NCBI GenBank assembly: GCA_011947345.1
Contig: JAAVTG010000043.1
Span: 1,116,001-1,180,000, forward strand
Direction: 5' to 3'
Origin: Phytophthora quininea
Lineage: Eukaryota; Oomycota; Peronosporomycetes; Peronosporales; Peronosporaceae
DNA length: 64,000 bases
Part shown: positions 35,834-49,300 of the stretch, in pieces
How positions within the stretch are numbered: position 1 is the stretch's first letter
Layout of the letters: the number at the start of each line of letters is the position of its first letter
Made by a program: the position numbers and the translations under genes
Notes under the pieces: model-generated
Seen by the model: the letters and a program-made list of their open reading frames with translations, nothing else
Databases searched by the model: none
What the model was told of the DNA's origin: nothing

Positions 35834-38129
35834 TTATAGATCATAGTGGTCGAAACCTGAGGCGTTGGCACCTCCATCTATCGCCATGACAGCACCCGCA
35901 ATGTTCATCGACCTGTTCCGTCGCATGGGCTGCGCAATGGGACTATCCGGCGCGTTTATGAGCTCTGCATCATCGAAGCTGCTGGGGCGAGTGCGTTTCC
36001 CATGGCTAGTTGGAGGCGAGAAACTACGCGGGGCGGGTGGAGCCTGATCCAAGTTGGACAAATTCATTGAGCTCGGTGAGGTGTAAAAGATGGCACGCGG
36101 CCAATTGCCTTTCGCCCGCTGCGTCGCTCATCTTCGAGTGCTTGCTCGCCGCGTAGGTATCGAACTGCCCTCTCCAAAGCAAACTCAACACGGCACATGG
36201 TGCGAATCCGTGATATGACCGGCCAGCACGCTCGCTCCCCAGCCAGCACGATATCGGGATAGGTCTCACGGTTTGGATTGCTCAACACCGTGCGCAGGAG
36301 AGTCATAGCAGGAATTTTGTCGGTGGGGCAGATGGTGATGTCGCCTTCGTATTTCTGCGTGAGCAGCGGGATGAGACCAATGTCGAGGAACTTCAGCACA
36401 GTCGTATTCAGCCCAAACTCGGCGATGTTCTTGATGTAAGCCTTCATTTGCTTCTTCAGGAAGCTCATCAAACTGCCGGTCTGACCGCTCCCAAACGCAG
36501 TATGGCCCGAAACGATCTTGTAATGGATGTTAACTTGGCTCACAATGAAGTGATTCACGTTGAATAGCTCCGAAAGACGTTCCATCGGAAGATCGCACTC
36601 AACGCTGCCATCACTCCACTTCAGGCCTTCGCGGTAGTAGGGCACAATATTTCCATTCGCGTCTTTGGCTAACAGTTCAACAGGTTGGAAGATCACTGGA
36701 ATCGCGCAAGACGCCAACGATGCGGACCAGATTACGACATTTGGTGCCGTGAGGTAGTTGAGTAAATGCGGATAGTCATCGGCATTCAATGGAGTCACCG
36801 TAATGTTGATGATGCGGCCCGTCCTGTCGTATGCCTCTCGGAAGGTGTAGTCGCCCATTGCACTCCGCAAGCAGTCGCGCAGGGTCTTGGTGTCCAGCAC
36901 GTATCGCTTGTCGACGAACCGGTTAAGCAAGATGAAAGCATCTCGAATGAGGCCGAATCCGCCTTTCGGCACGAAAGATGGCGCGTAATTTGTTCGATCC
37001 TGCTCCGTGATGTTCACCCCAAGGAAATCAAGTCCACGTTCTCCCCAGACACAAAGGCCAGCACCTCGTCATCGTTCCGAACGGCGATAGCACCGGCTAA
37101 AATGGAGCCGGCGGACGATCCGGCAATGACGTTGGGCAAAAGGTTATTTTCCGCCAGCGCCTTGATCACTCCGGCGTGGTAGAAGCCGTGTGCGCCGCCT
37201 CCAGACAACATAAGTGCTGATCTTCCAAAGGCGTGGCGAGTTTCGCTGAAAAATGCCAACTTGTTGTCGAGAGACAGCTCCTCGCCGTGCTCATCATCGC
37301 TGCCCTTGGCGCGTAGGATGACGTTCATTGATTGCACAATGTTATCGAAGTATTCCTCGATAATGTGCTTGGTCCCCACTACAATACACACGCAAAAATC
37401 AACCACCTAACACCACCGATAACAAAAGGATTGCCACGTACCTTTGCTGACCGAGTACAAACGAGGGTTACCCAGACCCCAGTGCTTCCTGAGCAGCCCC
37501 GCCCTCAGCGCGAACATGAGCCCCATGACGTCGTTCTCCAGTCGCATCCTCTTGTACACCTGCGTCTTGTTGATCACTCGCTCGTAGAGGAAGAGTCCGG
37601 AGGCCGGGTCCTCTCTCCATTTATCCTTACCCTCCAACTTGTCCAGCTCCCCGGCGATGGACTGCCTCTCCTGGAAGGTCTTGACGTTCTCCAGTTGCTG
37701 CCTCAGTCTCAGCGTGCGCCGTCCCTTGCTCGTGAGGCGCAGCAGTGACCTGCCCAGCACTCGGCGCACCACCGACTGCAGCTCGTACACAATGTGCAGC
37801 GCAAAGGTGGCGCACAGATAGCGAGCGAACACGTCGGGCACCAGCACCACGCGCAATGTGCGCAGCCAGAGCTCCACCAGCGTCATGGTGAGGTGGTGAA
37901 AGAAGGCCTGGCGCTCCGCGGCTGAGCGGTACACGCGGTGTTTGAGCTGCAGCAACAGACGCCACGCCAGCTCCTCGTGCGCCTCCAGCCCCGTCGCGAA
38001 GATCCAGAAGCGCAGCCACAGGTGGAGCAGCCACTGCGCGTTCTCGCGCAGCCGCACCATCGACCCGTGGCGCTGCGTAACGGTGCTGCTGGCCGACATC
38101 CAGCGCTCTGTGGACATGGCGGCGCCCAT
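35834..38129 (-). CDS. Patatin-like triacylglycerol lipase, SDP1/Tgl type (two exons, two frameshifts)
   Basis: Exons 38129-37442 and 37378-35834 with a 63-base GT-AG intron. About 745 residues. The N-terminal third is the helical domain typical of SDP1/Tgl3-5 lipases (HEELAWRLLLQLKHRVYR). The patatin domain follows: oxyanion loop LSGGGAHGFYHAG, nucleophile motif AGSSAGS with the catalytic Ser at about residue 318, and the partner Asp in WSDGSVECDLP, forming a Ser-Asp dyad. The C-terminal region is Ser/Pro-rich with MRRNRSMN. These enzymes release fatty acids from storage triacylglycerol on lipid droplets. Breaks: -1 near 37018 (GGGG) and -1 near 36079 (CC). It is divergent from nothing close; its stop is 26 bases from the GBP-like gene stop. 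The acyl-CoA dehydrogenase next door could consume its products. Confidence 0.9.
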
Positions 38130-38158
38130 AGCGACTCGGCGGTTGCGCTGCTACAGCG

Positions 38159-38173
38159 CACAATGCGGAATGG
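38159..38173 (-). promoter_or_regulatory. Initiator element of the patatin lipase gene
   Basis: The minus strand reads CCATTCCGCATTGTG, which matches YCAYTYYNCAWTTT at 13 of 14 positions. It is 30-44 bases before ATG 38129. Confidence 0.6.
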
Positions 38174-38296
38174 AAAAATTGTTGGGCAACCTCAAGGACC
38201 ATCACTCTGGGGTAGGTGACGTCCGCAGCGTCGATTGTTGAACTCAAAGATACTTTGCTGAAGTTTATGGAGGACAAGCTGCTGTGTGCAGGCCAC

Positions 38297-40184
38297 TTAG
38301 CTCTGGATGCCCGTGGCGTGGCTGGGGATGTACTTCTCGGCCTTGAGCACTTCGTTGGCGATCTCGCGCAGCTGCTCGTCGTGCTTGACGGCCGACTTGA
38401 TGCCGCCCAGCAGCGACTCGACCTTGTTGGATGTGAGCTCGCAGTAGAGCGTCGTCAGCTTCTTCTCGTGCTCGGCCGACTGGATGCCTTCAGCCAGCGA
38501 GGAGCTGGCGCGAGATATCGTGGCGGTCATGGCGAACAGCGCGATGGCCGAGTCGGCGATCCGCTCCAGCTGCATCTGCTCGTCGACGATTTTCTTGCCG
38601 TGCTTGCGGAGCAGGAACTCGACGGCGTCGCCAAAGTCTCCGGTGCGTTTCTGGAGTAGATCGGCCGGAGACTTCAAGCTCGGGTGCACGCCAGTCAGCG
38701 GAGTAGGCGAGAACTTGCGTTGCAAGCGGTCCGAGATCTCCTGAGCGGCACCTGCAGGGTCTGACAGCGGATTCCCGAGCAGCTTCCCCACTCCCGATAG
38801 TCGCTCGCCAGCAGTCTGCCACACAACAACATCGTTAGCAAAATTCATAGCGCAGCCAGTCGATAATACACGCACTCGAATCCCGCTGAGCGCGATCAGC
38901 ATGCGTAAAATCTCGTTCGTGCCCTCGAAGATGGACAGAATGCGGCAGTCGCGCATCAGCCGCTCAAACGGCCATTCCTTCATGAAACCCGTGCCGCCCA
39001 TGACCTGGATACACTCGTTGATGCCGGTAAAGGCCACCTCCGACCCGTACACCTTGCACATGGCCGCTTCGATCTCACACGACGGGTCGCCGCGATCGAT
39101 CATTCCCGTCGTCATGAATGCCATCGACTCGATAGCGTACGCGTCCAGTGCCATAACGCCAAACTTCTTCTGGATGAGACCAAAGCTAGCCAGCGGGGCA
39201 CCAAATTGCTTGCGAGAGTTAGCATGCTCAGCAGCCGCCCCCATGACGCGTCGAAGTGAGGCGCCAGCGCAAGCGCCAAGTCCAAAGCGCCCATTGTTCA
39301 GGATGTTCATGGCGACCTTGAACCCCTGGCCGACACCAGCTTCCCCACCAGTCTTGTTGTCGGGTCCACCTCCCAGCACATTCTCAATTGGCACCTTGCA
39401 ATTATCGAAGAACACTTGACATGTGTTAGAGCCTCGGATCCCGAGCTTATCTTCAGGTGGCCCACTCGTGACGCCCCCAAAGGCGCTCTACGATGAAGGC
39501 CGTGACCTTGTCCTTGCCGTCTACCTCCGTCTGGGCGAACACCGTCATGACGTCGGCCCACCCGCCGTTGCTGATCCAGATCTTGCCTCCATTCAGGATA
39601 AAGTGTTTGCCGTCCTCCGACGGCGTCGCTCTCGTCTTAATGGAGCCAGCATCCGAGCCACTGGACGGCTCTGTCAGAGCGAAAGCGGCAATGTGCTCAC
39701 CCGTCGCCAGTTTGGGTAGGTATTTAGCCTTCTGCTTTTCGTTGCCGTTGAGCAGGATACCTTTAAGCCCAATGGACTGGTGCGCCATGACTGTGACGGC
39801 CAAACTGCCGTCCGTGATCTCCTCGCACACGCGCGCGTAGCCAGTATTAGAGAGTCCCAGACCGTCCAGCTCCTCGGGAATCTGGAGGCCGAAGAGACCG
39901 AGCTGCTTCATGTCGTCCATCACCTGTGGAGGGATCTCCTTCGTCTCGTCAATCTGACGGCTGTCCACCGCCCCGAAGAATTTGTTGACGGGCTCCACTA
40001 GCATCTGCAGCGTCTCGGTCTCGACGTCCGTCAGCTTCGGGTAGGGAAACGCTCGTGCTGCATTGTTCACGCCCAGGAACAGACCGCGCGTGTACGACAC
40101 GTCGGCGGCTGCTTCCGCCGCAGTCTGCAGCGCTCTCGATCCGTGCCGGAGCAGGTGGGAGCCTGGGCGTAGCAGAGACTTCAT
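38297..40184 (-). CDS. Very-long-chain-type acyl-CoA dehydrogenase (two exons, one frameshift)
   Basis: Catalyses the first, FAD-dependent step of mitochondrial fatty-acid beta-oxidation. The start is ATG 40184; [19 protein letters not shown] is a mitochondrial presequence. Exons 40184-38876 and 38815-38297 flank a 60-base intron; because 60 is divisible by three the intron reads through. About 609 residues. ACAD motifs: [14 protein letters not shown], the FAD/substrate region [38 protein letters not shown], and FEGTNEI; the extra C-terminal domain of VLCAD/ACAD9 follows ([21 protein letters not shown]). A two-base loss near 39488 in a CGCGC-like stretch breaks VERAFGGVT. VLCAD and ACAD9 cannot be separated with confidence. 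Confidence 0.92.
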
Positions 40185-40339
40185 GGGCAGGTGGATCGAG
40201 GAATGGCCACGTCCTTTGACGTCCTACTAAGATCGGCTCTAACGTCGGGATTTTGATGAAACCCGACGTGAAAATTAAAGCGGACCATAATTTCAGGGTA
40301 GCTAATTCTTAGGTTCACTTTGCACGAGTGCGAGTGCTC

Positions 40340-43240
40340 ATGAACGGACTGGGACAGCGGCTGCGCAACACGTACGCGTCGGGGGCGCCGGCCAACTATG
40401 TGCCTGGGCTGGGGCGTGGCGCCGTGGGCTTCACCACGCGCTCGGACATTGGGCCGGCGCGCGCGCATGGCGCAAGACGGGACTGCGGAGGCTCCGTTCT
40501 TGCCGGCTGCAGGACGAGGCGCTGGCCGTGGCCGCGGCACGGATCTCCCAGGCCCAGGACCGGGTCAAGGACCGGCTGGTGCTGGACGAGGATCCGGCAC
40601 TGCTGGTATGGGCGGATTCGGCCGCGAGAAGGACGAGAACGAGGACTTTGGCGACTACAGCGAGACCAACTACGACGAGTTCTCGGGCTACTCGTCTCGC
40701 GGGCTGTTCCAGGACACGCCGTACGACCAGGACGACAAGGAGGCCGACGACGTGTACGAGTCGGTGGACGAGCGGATGGACTCGCGCAGGAAGCGACGTC
40801 GGGAGCTCAAGCAGCTGGAGGAGCTCAAGAAGGCGCGCAAGGAGATGCCCAAGATCAGCGACCAGTTCGCGGACCTGAAGGCTGGCCTGCAGAACATGTC
40901 GGACGCCGAGTGGGAGATGATCCCGGACATTGGGGACTACTCGCTCAAGTACAAAACTAACACGGCGCTGCAGAAGCGCAACGAGATGTTCGCTCCCGTA
41001 CCGGACAGCGTGTTGGGGGCCAACGCAGGCCAGACCACAGCTGTGAGTGGCACCATCACTCCGGCAGGCAATGGAATGGAGACGCCGAGCGGCATGACCA
41101 GCTCTATGACGGGTCTGGCTGGTGCTCGCGGAGCTGTGCTGTCCCACAAACTCGACAAGATGTCGGACTCGATCTCAGGACAGACAGTAGTTGATCCGAA
41201 GGGGTATTTGACTGACCTGAACAGTTTGAAGCTCACTAGTGACGCGGAGATTGGGGACATTAAAAAGGCTAGACTGCTGCTGCGATCTGTCACGATGACG
41301 AACCCCAAACATGGTCCGGGTTGGATCGCGGCAGCACGGCTAGAGGAGGTGGCAGGCAAGATTGTGCAGGCTAGGAAGATTATTGCGCAAGGCTGCGAGT
41401 CGTGTCCAACCCAAGAAGACGTTTGGTTGGAGGCAGCACGACTACAGAACCCTGAAAACGCAAAGACGATTCTGGCCAAGGCAGTGCGGCATGTCCCTAA
41501 GTCCGTGAAGGTGTGGCTTCAGGCCGCTCAGCTAGAAAATGACGATGAGCTGAAAAAGCTTGTGATGCGGCGCGCACTCGAGTTCATCCCGAACTCGGTG
41601 AAGCTGTGGAAGGCTCTGATTGAATTGGAAGATGTCGATGGCGCGCGCATTCTTCTCGGACGAGCTGTCGAGTGCATGCCGCAGGCTGTGGACCTGTGGC
41701 TGGCACTAGCGCGACTTGAAACATACGAGAATGCTAAGAAGACATTGAACAAGGCACGTGCTGCAATCCCAACGGAACCGTCCATTTGGATCACAGCAGC
41801 CAAGCTGGAGGAAGCGCAAGGAAAGAACCTTGATATGATCGACCGCATCATTCAGCTGGCATTAAAGTCCCTACAGAAACATCAAGTGGTCATGAACCGT
41901 GAAATGTGGTTAAAAGAAGCGGAAGCGTGCGAACAGGCTGAGGCACCATTGACATGCGCTGCAATCGTTCGTGCGAGCTTGGATGTTGGGGTCGAACCTG
42001 AAGACAGGAAGCGCACCTGGATGGATGATGCGGAGAATAGCATTAACCGTGGCGCGTTGTTGACCGCGAAGGCAATTTACGCCGCTGCGTTGAAGGTTTT
42101 CCCAGGAAAGAAGTCTATTTGGTTACGCGCCGTTGCATTGGAAAAGCGAGTCCAAGATGACAAGAGCCCTGAGCCTGTCGAACAACTTCTACAGAAGGCC
42201 GTCACGTGCTGTCCCCACGCAGAGATATTGTGGCTTATGGCAGCCAAGGAGGTGTGGACCAATGGTTCAGTAGAGAATGCGCGATTGATTTTACGGCAAG
42301 CATTCAGCGCTAACCCAAACAGTGAAGCGATTTGGCTGGCTGCGGTGAAACTGGAATGGGAAAATGACGAGATCGATCTAGCACGAGCGTTGCTGGCAAA
42401 GGCTCGCGCGCTAGCTCCATCTCCACACGTCTGGATGAAGTCTGTGCTACTTGAGAGGGAATGCGCTGAGAACCATAAAGATGAGGAGGATCTCGTTCTA
42501 GAAGGCATCAAGCTGTATCCAGACTTCCCAAAGTTGTACATGATGGCAGGTCAGTTCTACGAAGCATTAGAGCCTCCCAATTACGAGAAGGCAAAGAAGA
42601 TGTACCGAGAGGGGTGCAGCATTGCCCCAAGTCAATTCCTCTGTGGATACTTTCCAGCCATCTAGAGGAGAAGATGAATGGCGTGACAAAGGCGCGGTCC
42701 GTATTAGAGATGGCTCGCCTGAAGAACTCAAAGAATGATGCGCTATGGTTGGAGGCTGCTAGACTGGAGGCTCGATGGGATAACCCCAAGGGGCAGGAAA
42801 TGCTGATGGCTAAAGCGCTGCAAGAGTGTCCAGAATCTGGCATCCTCCTGGCCGAGTCTATCGATATCGCTCCCCGTGCCCAGCAGAAGCGCGCCTCGTT
42901 CACAGCTCTGAAGAAGAAAGACAACGACCCGGCCGTTTGTTTGTCCGTTGCCAAGTTGTTTTGGCAAGAGCGCAAATACTCCAAGGCGCGCAAATGGATG
43001 GAGAGAACAGTCCAACTGGACGCAGATTTTGGCGATGCGTGGGCCCACTATTACCTTTTTGAGCTCAAACATGGCTCGAAGGATGCTGCCGATAAAATCC
43101 TCAAACGTGGTGTCACCTCCGATCCTCACCACGGCGAAAAGTGGACTAGCGTGTCGAAGCAAACGCAAAACCGTCGGAAGAAGGCTGAAGAGCTGATTAA
43201 GCTCGTCAGTCTCACGTTGCCATTTGCTGAGCAGCCTTAG
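40340..43240 (+). CDS. PRPF6: Pre-mRNA splicing factor PRPF6/Prp6 (two frameshifts)
   Basis: Component of the U4/U6.U5 tri-snRNP that bridges U5 and U4/U6. From ATG 40340 the N-terminus has the invariant [25 protein letters not shown], in outline, then a Gly-rich insert, [14 protein letters not shown], a long charged helix, and [17 protein letters not shown]. The rest is an array of HAT/TPR repeats ([45 protein letters not shown] and more) to the end at 43240. About 967 residues, close to the family. Breaks: a two-base loss near 40460 in a GCGCGC run and a -1 near 42615 (GGGG). Divergent from the acyl-CoA dehydrogenase with 155 bases between starts. Confidence 0.95.
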
Positions 43241-43336
43241 GGACATCGACCTCACTGCCGGTAAGAGGAAGCTAGACAGCTTGCCACACTCCTCAAAACT
43301 TGTTTACTTAACTCTGTGTTAGCTCTTGTGCCCTTC

Positions 43337-46300
43337 CTAGGCTTCTTTCTTGACGAATGCGGCGATCTTGCGAGCCATGCGCTCAATTTTGTGGTGCTCC
43401 CAGTATTCTTCCTCTTCGTCGATGGCTTCCTCTGCTCGAATTTGCGAGATGAACTCGGCAAGTTCCACGCGCTTATCTTCGGCAGCAATGCGACCCAGTC
43501 GGCCACGATACGCGCGCTGCAAAGTGACTGTCGCTGCGTGATCGAGCGCACGTTGGGCATCGATCTCTCGTCGACGCAACATCCATTTCTTGCCGGCAAT
43601 CTTTCCAAGGTGACCACGGTATATACGCTGGATATCGACGGCTGCCTTCCCCTCTCTTGGCCTTGCGATTTTGTTCGACAAGACGCCTTCGGTATGCTGC
43701 CAGTTTTGCTCCTGGAATTTCTGCTTGCGCGCCTGCCCAACGCGAGCCTTCTCGTCGTAAAGCGCAGCCTTACGAGCACGGAGCTCAACGTTCCTCTTCT
43801 CCTTATCCATTCGGCGGCGCTCGGCGCTTTTTGGAGGTGCAGCATGGCGTTTAGATGCTGAAACAGACCAGACTGTCTTTTGCTTCTTCAGCATGGACAG
43901 ACCTCGAAAGTACATCAACGTCATGCAGAACAAGCCGAATTTGAGCGCGTTCTCCGTTTCCGTGAGGGATTTGTCCAAATCGGAGCCCTTCTGGACGGCT
44001 TTCTTTGTCTTGTTGACTTGGAATGCTTCGACCTCAATGGGCTTCCACTTGTCGGATGGTAGCCCCTGCGCGTTTTGGAATTGCTCTTGTCGGATATCCT
44101 GTCGAATTTGCAGGATTCGACGGTCCTGCTCAAATCGACGGAGGTCCTGCATTGTCAAGGGGCCCTCGCGCTTCAGACTAGGCACATACCCGAGCACCTG
44201 CCTTTCAGACTCGCGCTCACCGAAGATCCAGCCTTCCAACATCGACTCAAGAACGTCCTCCACGACCTCATAGGCTGTGAGATGCGCAACAAGCACGTTG
44301 TGTTCGCGGTGCAGCGCCACCTGCACCTTGCTCTTGTGCTGGATCTGTCGAAACCCATGGAGCGCCTCCGTCTCGAAAAACTCATTCTTGGAGCGGAAAG
44401 TCTCGTGGAATTCTTCATCGACGGCCTTCAAGCGCAGATTCTTCTCCCAAATCTTGAGTTCCAGCGTCAATTCGTCGAATAGGTCGCTCTTGCGCAGCGT
44501 GATAGCTTGATTTCCTGACTTCACTGCAGCCATGCAGACACTAGACGGAATTGTCAGGTCCGGGCAGTGCTTCACACGCTCAAGTTCTTCCTTGATGACG
44601 TCGATACGGTCCTGAATTGTCAGATGCGATTCCTCCAGATATGGCTTCCTTTGGCAAGGGTTTGTCCAGCAAGCTGTGCACCCACCGGGACCTAGTTCTT
44701 GCTCCCTCAAGATCAAGCGTTGCTGCTCCAGACTTTTGCCCTGAAGTGCGTCCTTTATCTCACGACGCTGCCGTTGCAATGACTTAGTCTTGAGGGCTTT
44801 GCCTCGGACCTTCGTTTTCCGCTTTCCGCTTTCCTTCTCTTTACGCCGTTGTTCGGCTTCACGTGCGATTTGAGCTTCTTCGTCGCTGTCAGAATCGGAC
44901 ACTGCGTCAGTGCGGCTTTCAGGCGTTTCTTTCTTAGAGAGGAAGTTGCTCAGCTCGAAGTCTTCCTTCTCTTTAATCTGCGAGATGAGTAGGCGATCCA
45001 AGTCCTTTTCCAGTTCCAGTCGAAGAACCTTTGTTGGAAAGCGCTGCCATGTCGAGTGGAGCACGTACGAGTCCATGAACTCGTTCCGAGTGTTGGCTAG
45101 AGCACGCTGGAGTTCTTGAAAAACAAGACGACACCGTGCATCGACATCCCACTCAATAACGTCCGTTCTCGCGAGCTGCTCCTGATTTTGTTGGTGCATT
45201 CGTGCAGCATCAACAAGGTTCCTGCCAAGTTGCGGGTCGTATTTGAGCAACAACGTTCGAGCTCGCAGCAAGTCGCTTGGAAGTTTGTATAGATCCTCTT
45301 CCGGAGTGTTAAGTGCCGCCACGATATCTTCCCGAGAAAATGTGGGCGAAATTGATACTTCTTCGATTCCCGCCGAGGTGGCAACAGCACCCGCTAGCTC
45401 TTTCGCGAGTCTCTTGAAATTGACTGGGTAGTACATCGGATTCAGCAATTGGTCGTACAAGCGCCATTCACGTTCCTCAGCCGAGAGATCAGTTGTCTTT
45501 TGCGCGCGGAGTAGTGCAACTACTGTTGTTGTGGACGCGTCCGCCTTTCGTTTGGAGTTGCTTTCATGATCATCTCGAAACCGCGTAAGAATCTTGCGGA
45601 TTTGGATCTCCTTGCGCTCCAACAAATTCCAGGGAGCTTTCATGATCCGTTCCAGTTCCATTTGAGATAGCGCGGCAAGTTGTTCCTCGTCTTTCGTAAG
45701 CTTCGGGTACGCACCATGGAGCCTCAGCTTCACCCCAGGGGCGTTCGTGTAGCCCCCATCACCGGCGCTACCGTGCTTGTCATCCTCCCATCGATACAAT
45801 CGAGGGTGCAAGACTCGATCAAGCAAAACCCACTCGCGCTCCTTCTTGTTCATTGTGTCACGCCCCTTTTTGTATTTACGTCGCAGGCGTTCGGCTGGTG
45901 TCATCATCGACGGCAGCTTGGCCTTCATCGCAGACAGTTCAGCCCAACGAACTTTGGAAGACTTCGTGCCACTTTTGTTGACATATTCGACATTCAGCTC
46001 CCTGGCAAGCTTGGCGGCAGTAGCGTCGCCTGATCCTCCACTGTGCTTGTTCGACAGCAAAGCTGCGATGTGGGGTAGATTTGCGCGATAGTCGGAAAGC
46101 TGCTGCTCCATGCTTTCACACTCCTCCAAAATGTCCACGTGAATGTTAGTGAGCTCTCGGAGGCTCTGTTCAATATCGCGAACTTCCTCTTCGCGCTTGG
46201 AAAAGAGGAAACATGCGTTTGTAAATGTGGTGTTCGCACTCCGAATGGCTGTGTGAAGATCTCTTCGCTCTTCGTGACTGAGTAGCGACTCCACATTGTC

Positions 46301-49300
46301 ACGTTCCAGTTTCTGGGTACTGCGCAGCATGTCCAGCTCTGCAACGCGGGCTTGGTCCTTTGCCTCCGTGGCCAGTCGACGTGCTAGTCTCTTTTTGCGC
46401 TCGCTGAGTTGTATGGTTACGAACACATTTTGCAGCTCATCCTGCTTGCGGGGCAGCAAATCTTGCTTTTTCAGAGCATCGATGCGTTTCCGCCGAAGAG
46501 CTTCGTCAGCGAACAGTGCTGTTTTACCTCGCACTTCAAGTGTATACGCGGTGAAGACAGGCGCGCCCAACACGATTTGGTACGTCGCTGCAGAACACAG
46601 CGGTATTGCCAATGGTTCATGGCGAAGCACCATCTTTCCCATACTGTGAGGCGAGCAAAGCGATAAATCTTCAGCATAAAAGCACTTGCCGATCGGGATT
46701 GGCGGATGGAACTTTTGCTGCAACGAAGTTGACTCTACCATCGGAGGCAACATGTACATCATACCAGCCAGGCGTCCATTCTGATAACCAGCAGACTTGA
46801 AATGGCCCTGAAAAACCAACGATACCGTGAGTGAGAGTACGGCAACGCCATCAACGTTTTTGGTAGCTGGAAGCTGTGAGTGACACTTTTGTGCGGGAAA
46901 ATTTGGCTCTGAGGGACGTGGAGTAGCGTGAGAGGTGCCATGTTGTCGTCCAGCAATGCCATTTGCGCTCTAGGTTGTATTGGCGATGAATGAAAACCTT
47001 CAAGTTGCTGGAGCACTGAAAGCATATCTTCTAAACTTGAAGCTAGCTTTGCACGTGGGGCTTCGACACCAGGTGGTTCAAAGCATTGGTCTAACTGAGC
47101 AAAATATTCCTCGCCATCACCAAATGTGAACTTTCGAAGTAAGTAGTGAGCTTCCATTTCATCAGGGGCTTTAAAGAACGCGAACGCCAAGCAGTTGCGC
47201 GCAGGAAGCTGCAGGATACGGTGGAGCGTCTCGAGTGTCAACTTTTGTCGCTTTTTGCTGGTACTCTGTGTTCTTCTGAATGATCTCAACCTCGTCGGCG
47301 GGAACATGCTTGTAATAGTAAGCAACGTTTACAAGGAAGTCCAAGCGCACCCAACGCTTTTCCTCATCAGAGCGATCGGCATGCTTCTTCATTCGCACAG
47401 CTTCAGCGATGTTTTGGTTTATCCGAGGTCGCTGATCTTCGGGCTTTTATCTTCGCTGATTTCTTCGCTCTTGTCACCAGTTTCGAACTTCATCTCAACC
47501 GTCCGCTCTAGTGCTCGCTGACTTTCCTCCAAGACAAAAGTTCGATTGGCAACCTCTTCCATCATCGCTTTGCTTTGGCTTAGAGCTTGTCGAGCTGCCA
47601 TTTCTTGCTCATCAATGCTTCCAATGCGTACCGACAGCGCTTCCGCTTCTGTCGAAAGTTCTCTGATTAGAACTGTACGCTGGACACGCTGGACGGCCCC
47701 TTCCACTCGTAAACTCGTATCAAAATACGCGGTATCTGCAGTTCGAGCCCTCTCACATTCCACTTCTACTGCCTTTTGTCGGAGTTTCAATTTTTGCGAA
47801 GTTTTTCCAGACCATCAAGCTTGTTTTCAAGCGTTTCGTTATCCTCTCGCCGCAATAGCACGCGTTCATTACCGATATCTGCACAGGTGGAGAGCTTGGC
47901 AAGAATTTCCTCACGAAAACGTTCGTTGCGTTGAATGAGCACACTTAGGCGTTGAAGAAGCTGGTCTTTCCACGCCAGATCCTTCTGACGCAGGGCCGCA
48001 TCGTTTTGCATGCGTTCTAATTCATCCTGTGATGTGTCCAGCTCAATGCCGAGCGATTTCATTTCTGCCGCCGTGATGGGGACAATACGTACGGTGCCCA
48101 TACCAGCTTTGGCGATCATGCCAGTGCTTTGAGCTTTCGCTTGCACACGCTCCAAATTTCGCACTTCCAGCTCTTTAACAGCGAGCGGGCCTTGCTGCAG
48201 TTCGTTTAGTTCTTGACGCTTATCAGTGTACTCACGCATTTGGAGAGCCTTAATCTCGTAAAAGTGTGCGAGATCGGCAGCTAATGTACGCGCACCGCCC
48301 GATACGACATCGAATTGCTCGTACACTGCAGGAACGTCAAGCCAGTACGCCTCTACTGGACTCGATACCAATTCTTTTGCTCGAAATCACGCTGGAAAGT
48401 TTTTAGCATCTCGCGCTGAGCTTTTTGCTCCTCGAGACGGCGCGCTTGAAGATCCACTTGTGACTCTCGTCGTGCTTGTTCTGCACGCTCCGCTTCCAAC
48501 TCGCCCATCTGCTGGACGACAGATTGATTTCGTTCTTTATGCTCCAGGCCACTTACAATCAGCTCCTCAACTTTTCGCGACCGCAAGTCTTCGAGTGTCA
48601 TATCCTCCTTTTCCTGCAACCTCCGGGCATGCTCAAGTTTTTGCCTCCATTTGCTCAAAGAACTTTTGTTGGGTTTCTCGCTCGCGTCTTTGAATAGAGC
48701 GTCGTGCTTCACTTGCGCGGCGTTCTCGTTCCTGTGTCTCTTTTGTTTCGCTTGGCGCAGGGCTTCAATATCAGCGTGCTTGGCATGAACGAGCAACGTG
48801 CTTCGTCTTGTACGCTGCAGCTTCTGGTCTTCCTCTAGAAGCACCTGCTTGTACCGATCGAGGATAATATTTGTTGGGCCCGATCCCTCAATGCCATGGT
48901 CGTAGAGCTCTTGCTGAATCCACGAAAGCCCGCGCATTGCTAGCAGCTCAGCGACTCGTGAATGGAGTTCACGCACATTTTCGACTGACGACGAACAAGA
49001 CTCTGCTGGGTTATCCTCAACTTGGCTGGTCCGAAATTCATCATATAGCAGTGCCTCACTGTTTTTCATGGCTTGACGGGTCTGAGCACTCACATGGCTG
49101 GTTTGGTTCGTGGAGTGACGACGCTGGTTCTCATTAATGTTTGAATCCATTGCAGCTAGCTCCTCCGAGAGAACGTCCAACTTTTGTGGACGGTCGAGAG
49201 GGGCCCTTGCTAGTTGCCTGAATAATTCATGGAAATACGAAGGCCGTTCTTGCAGTAGTTCATGCCCTCCTTTCAACCATGCTACATGGATGCAGCGAGA

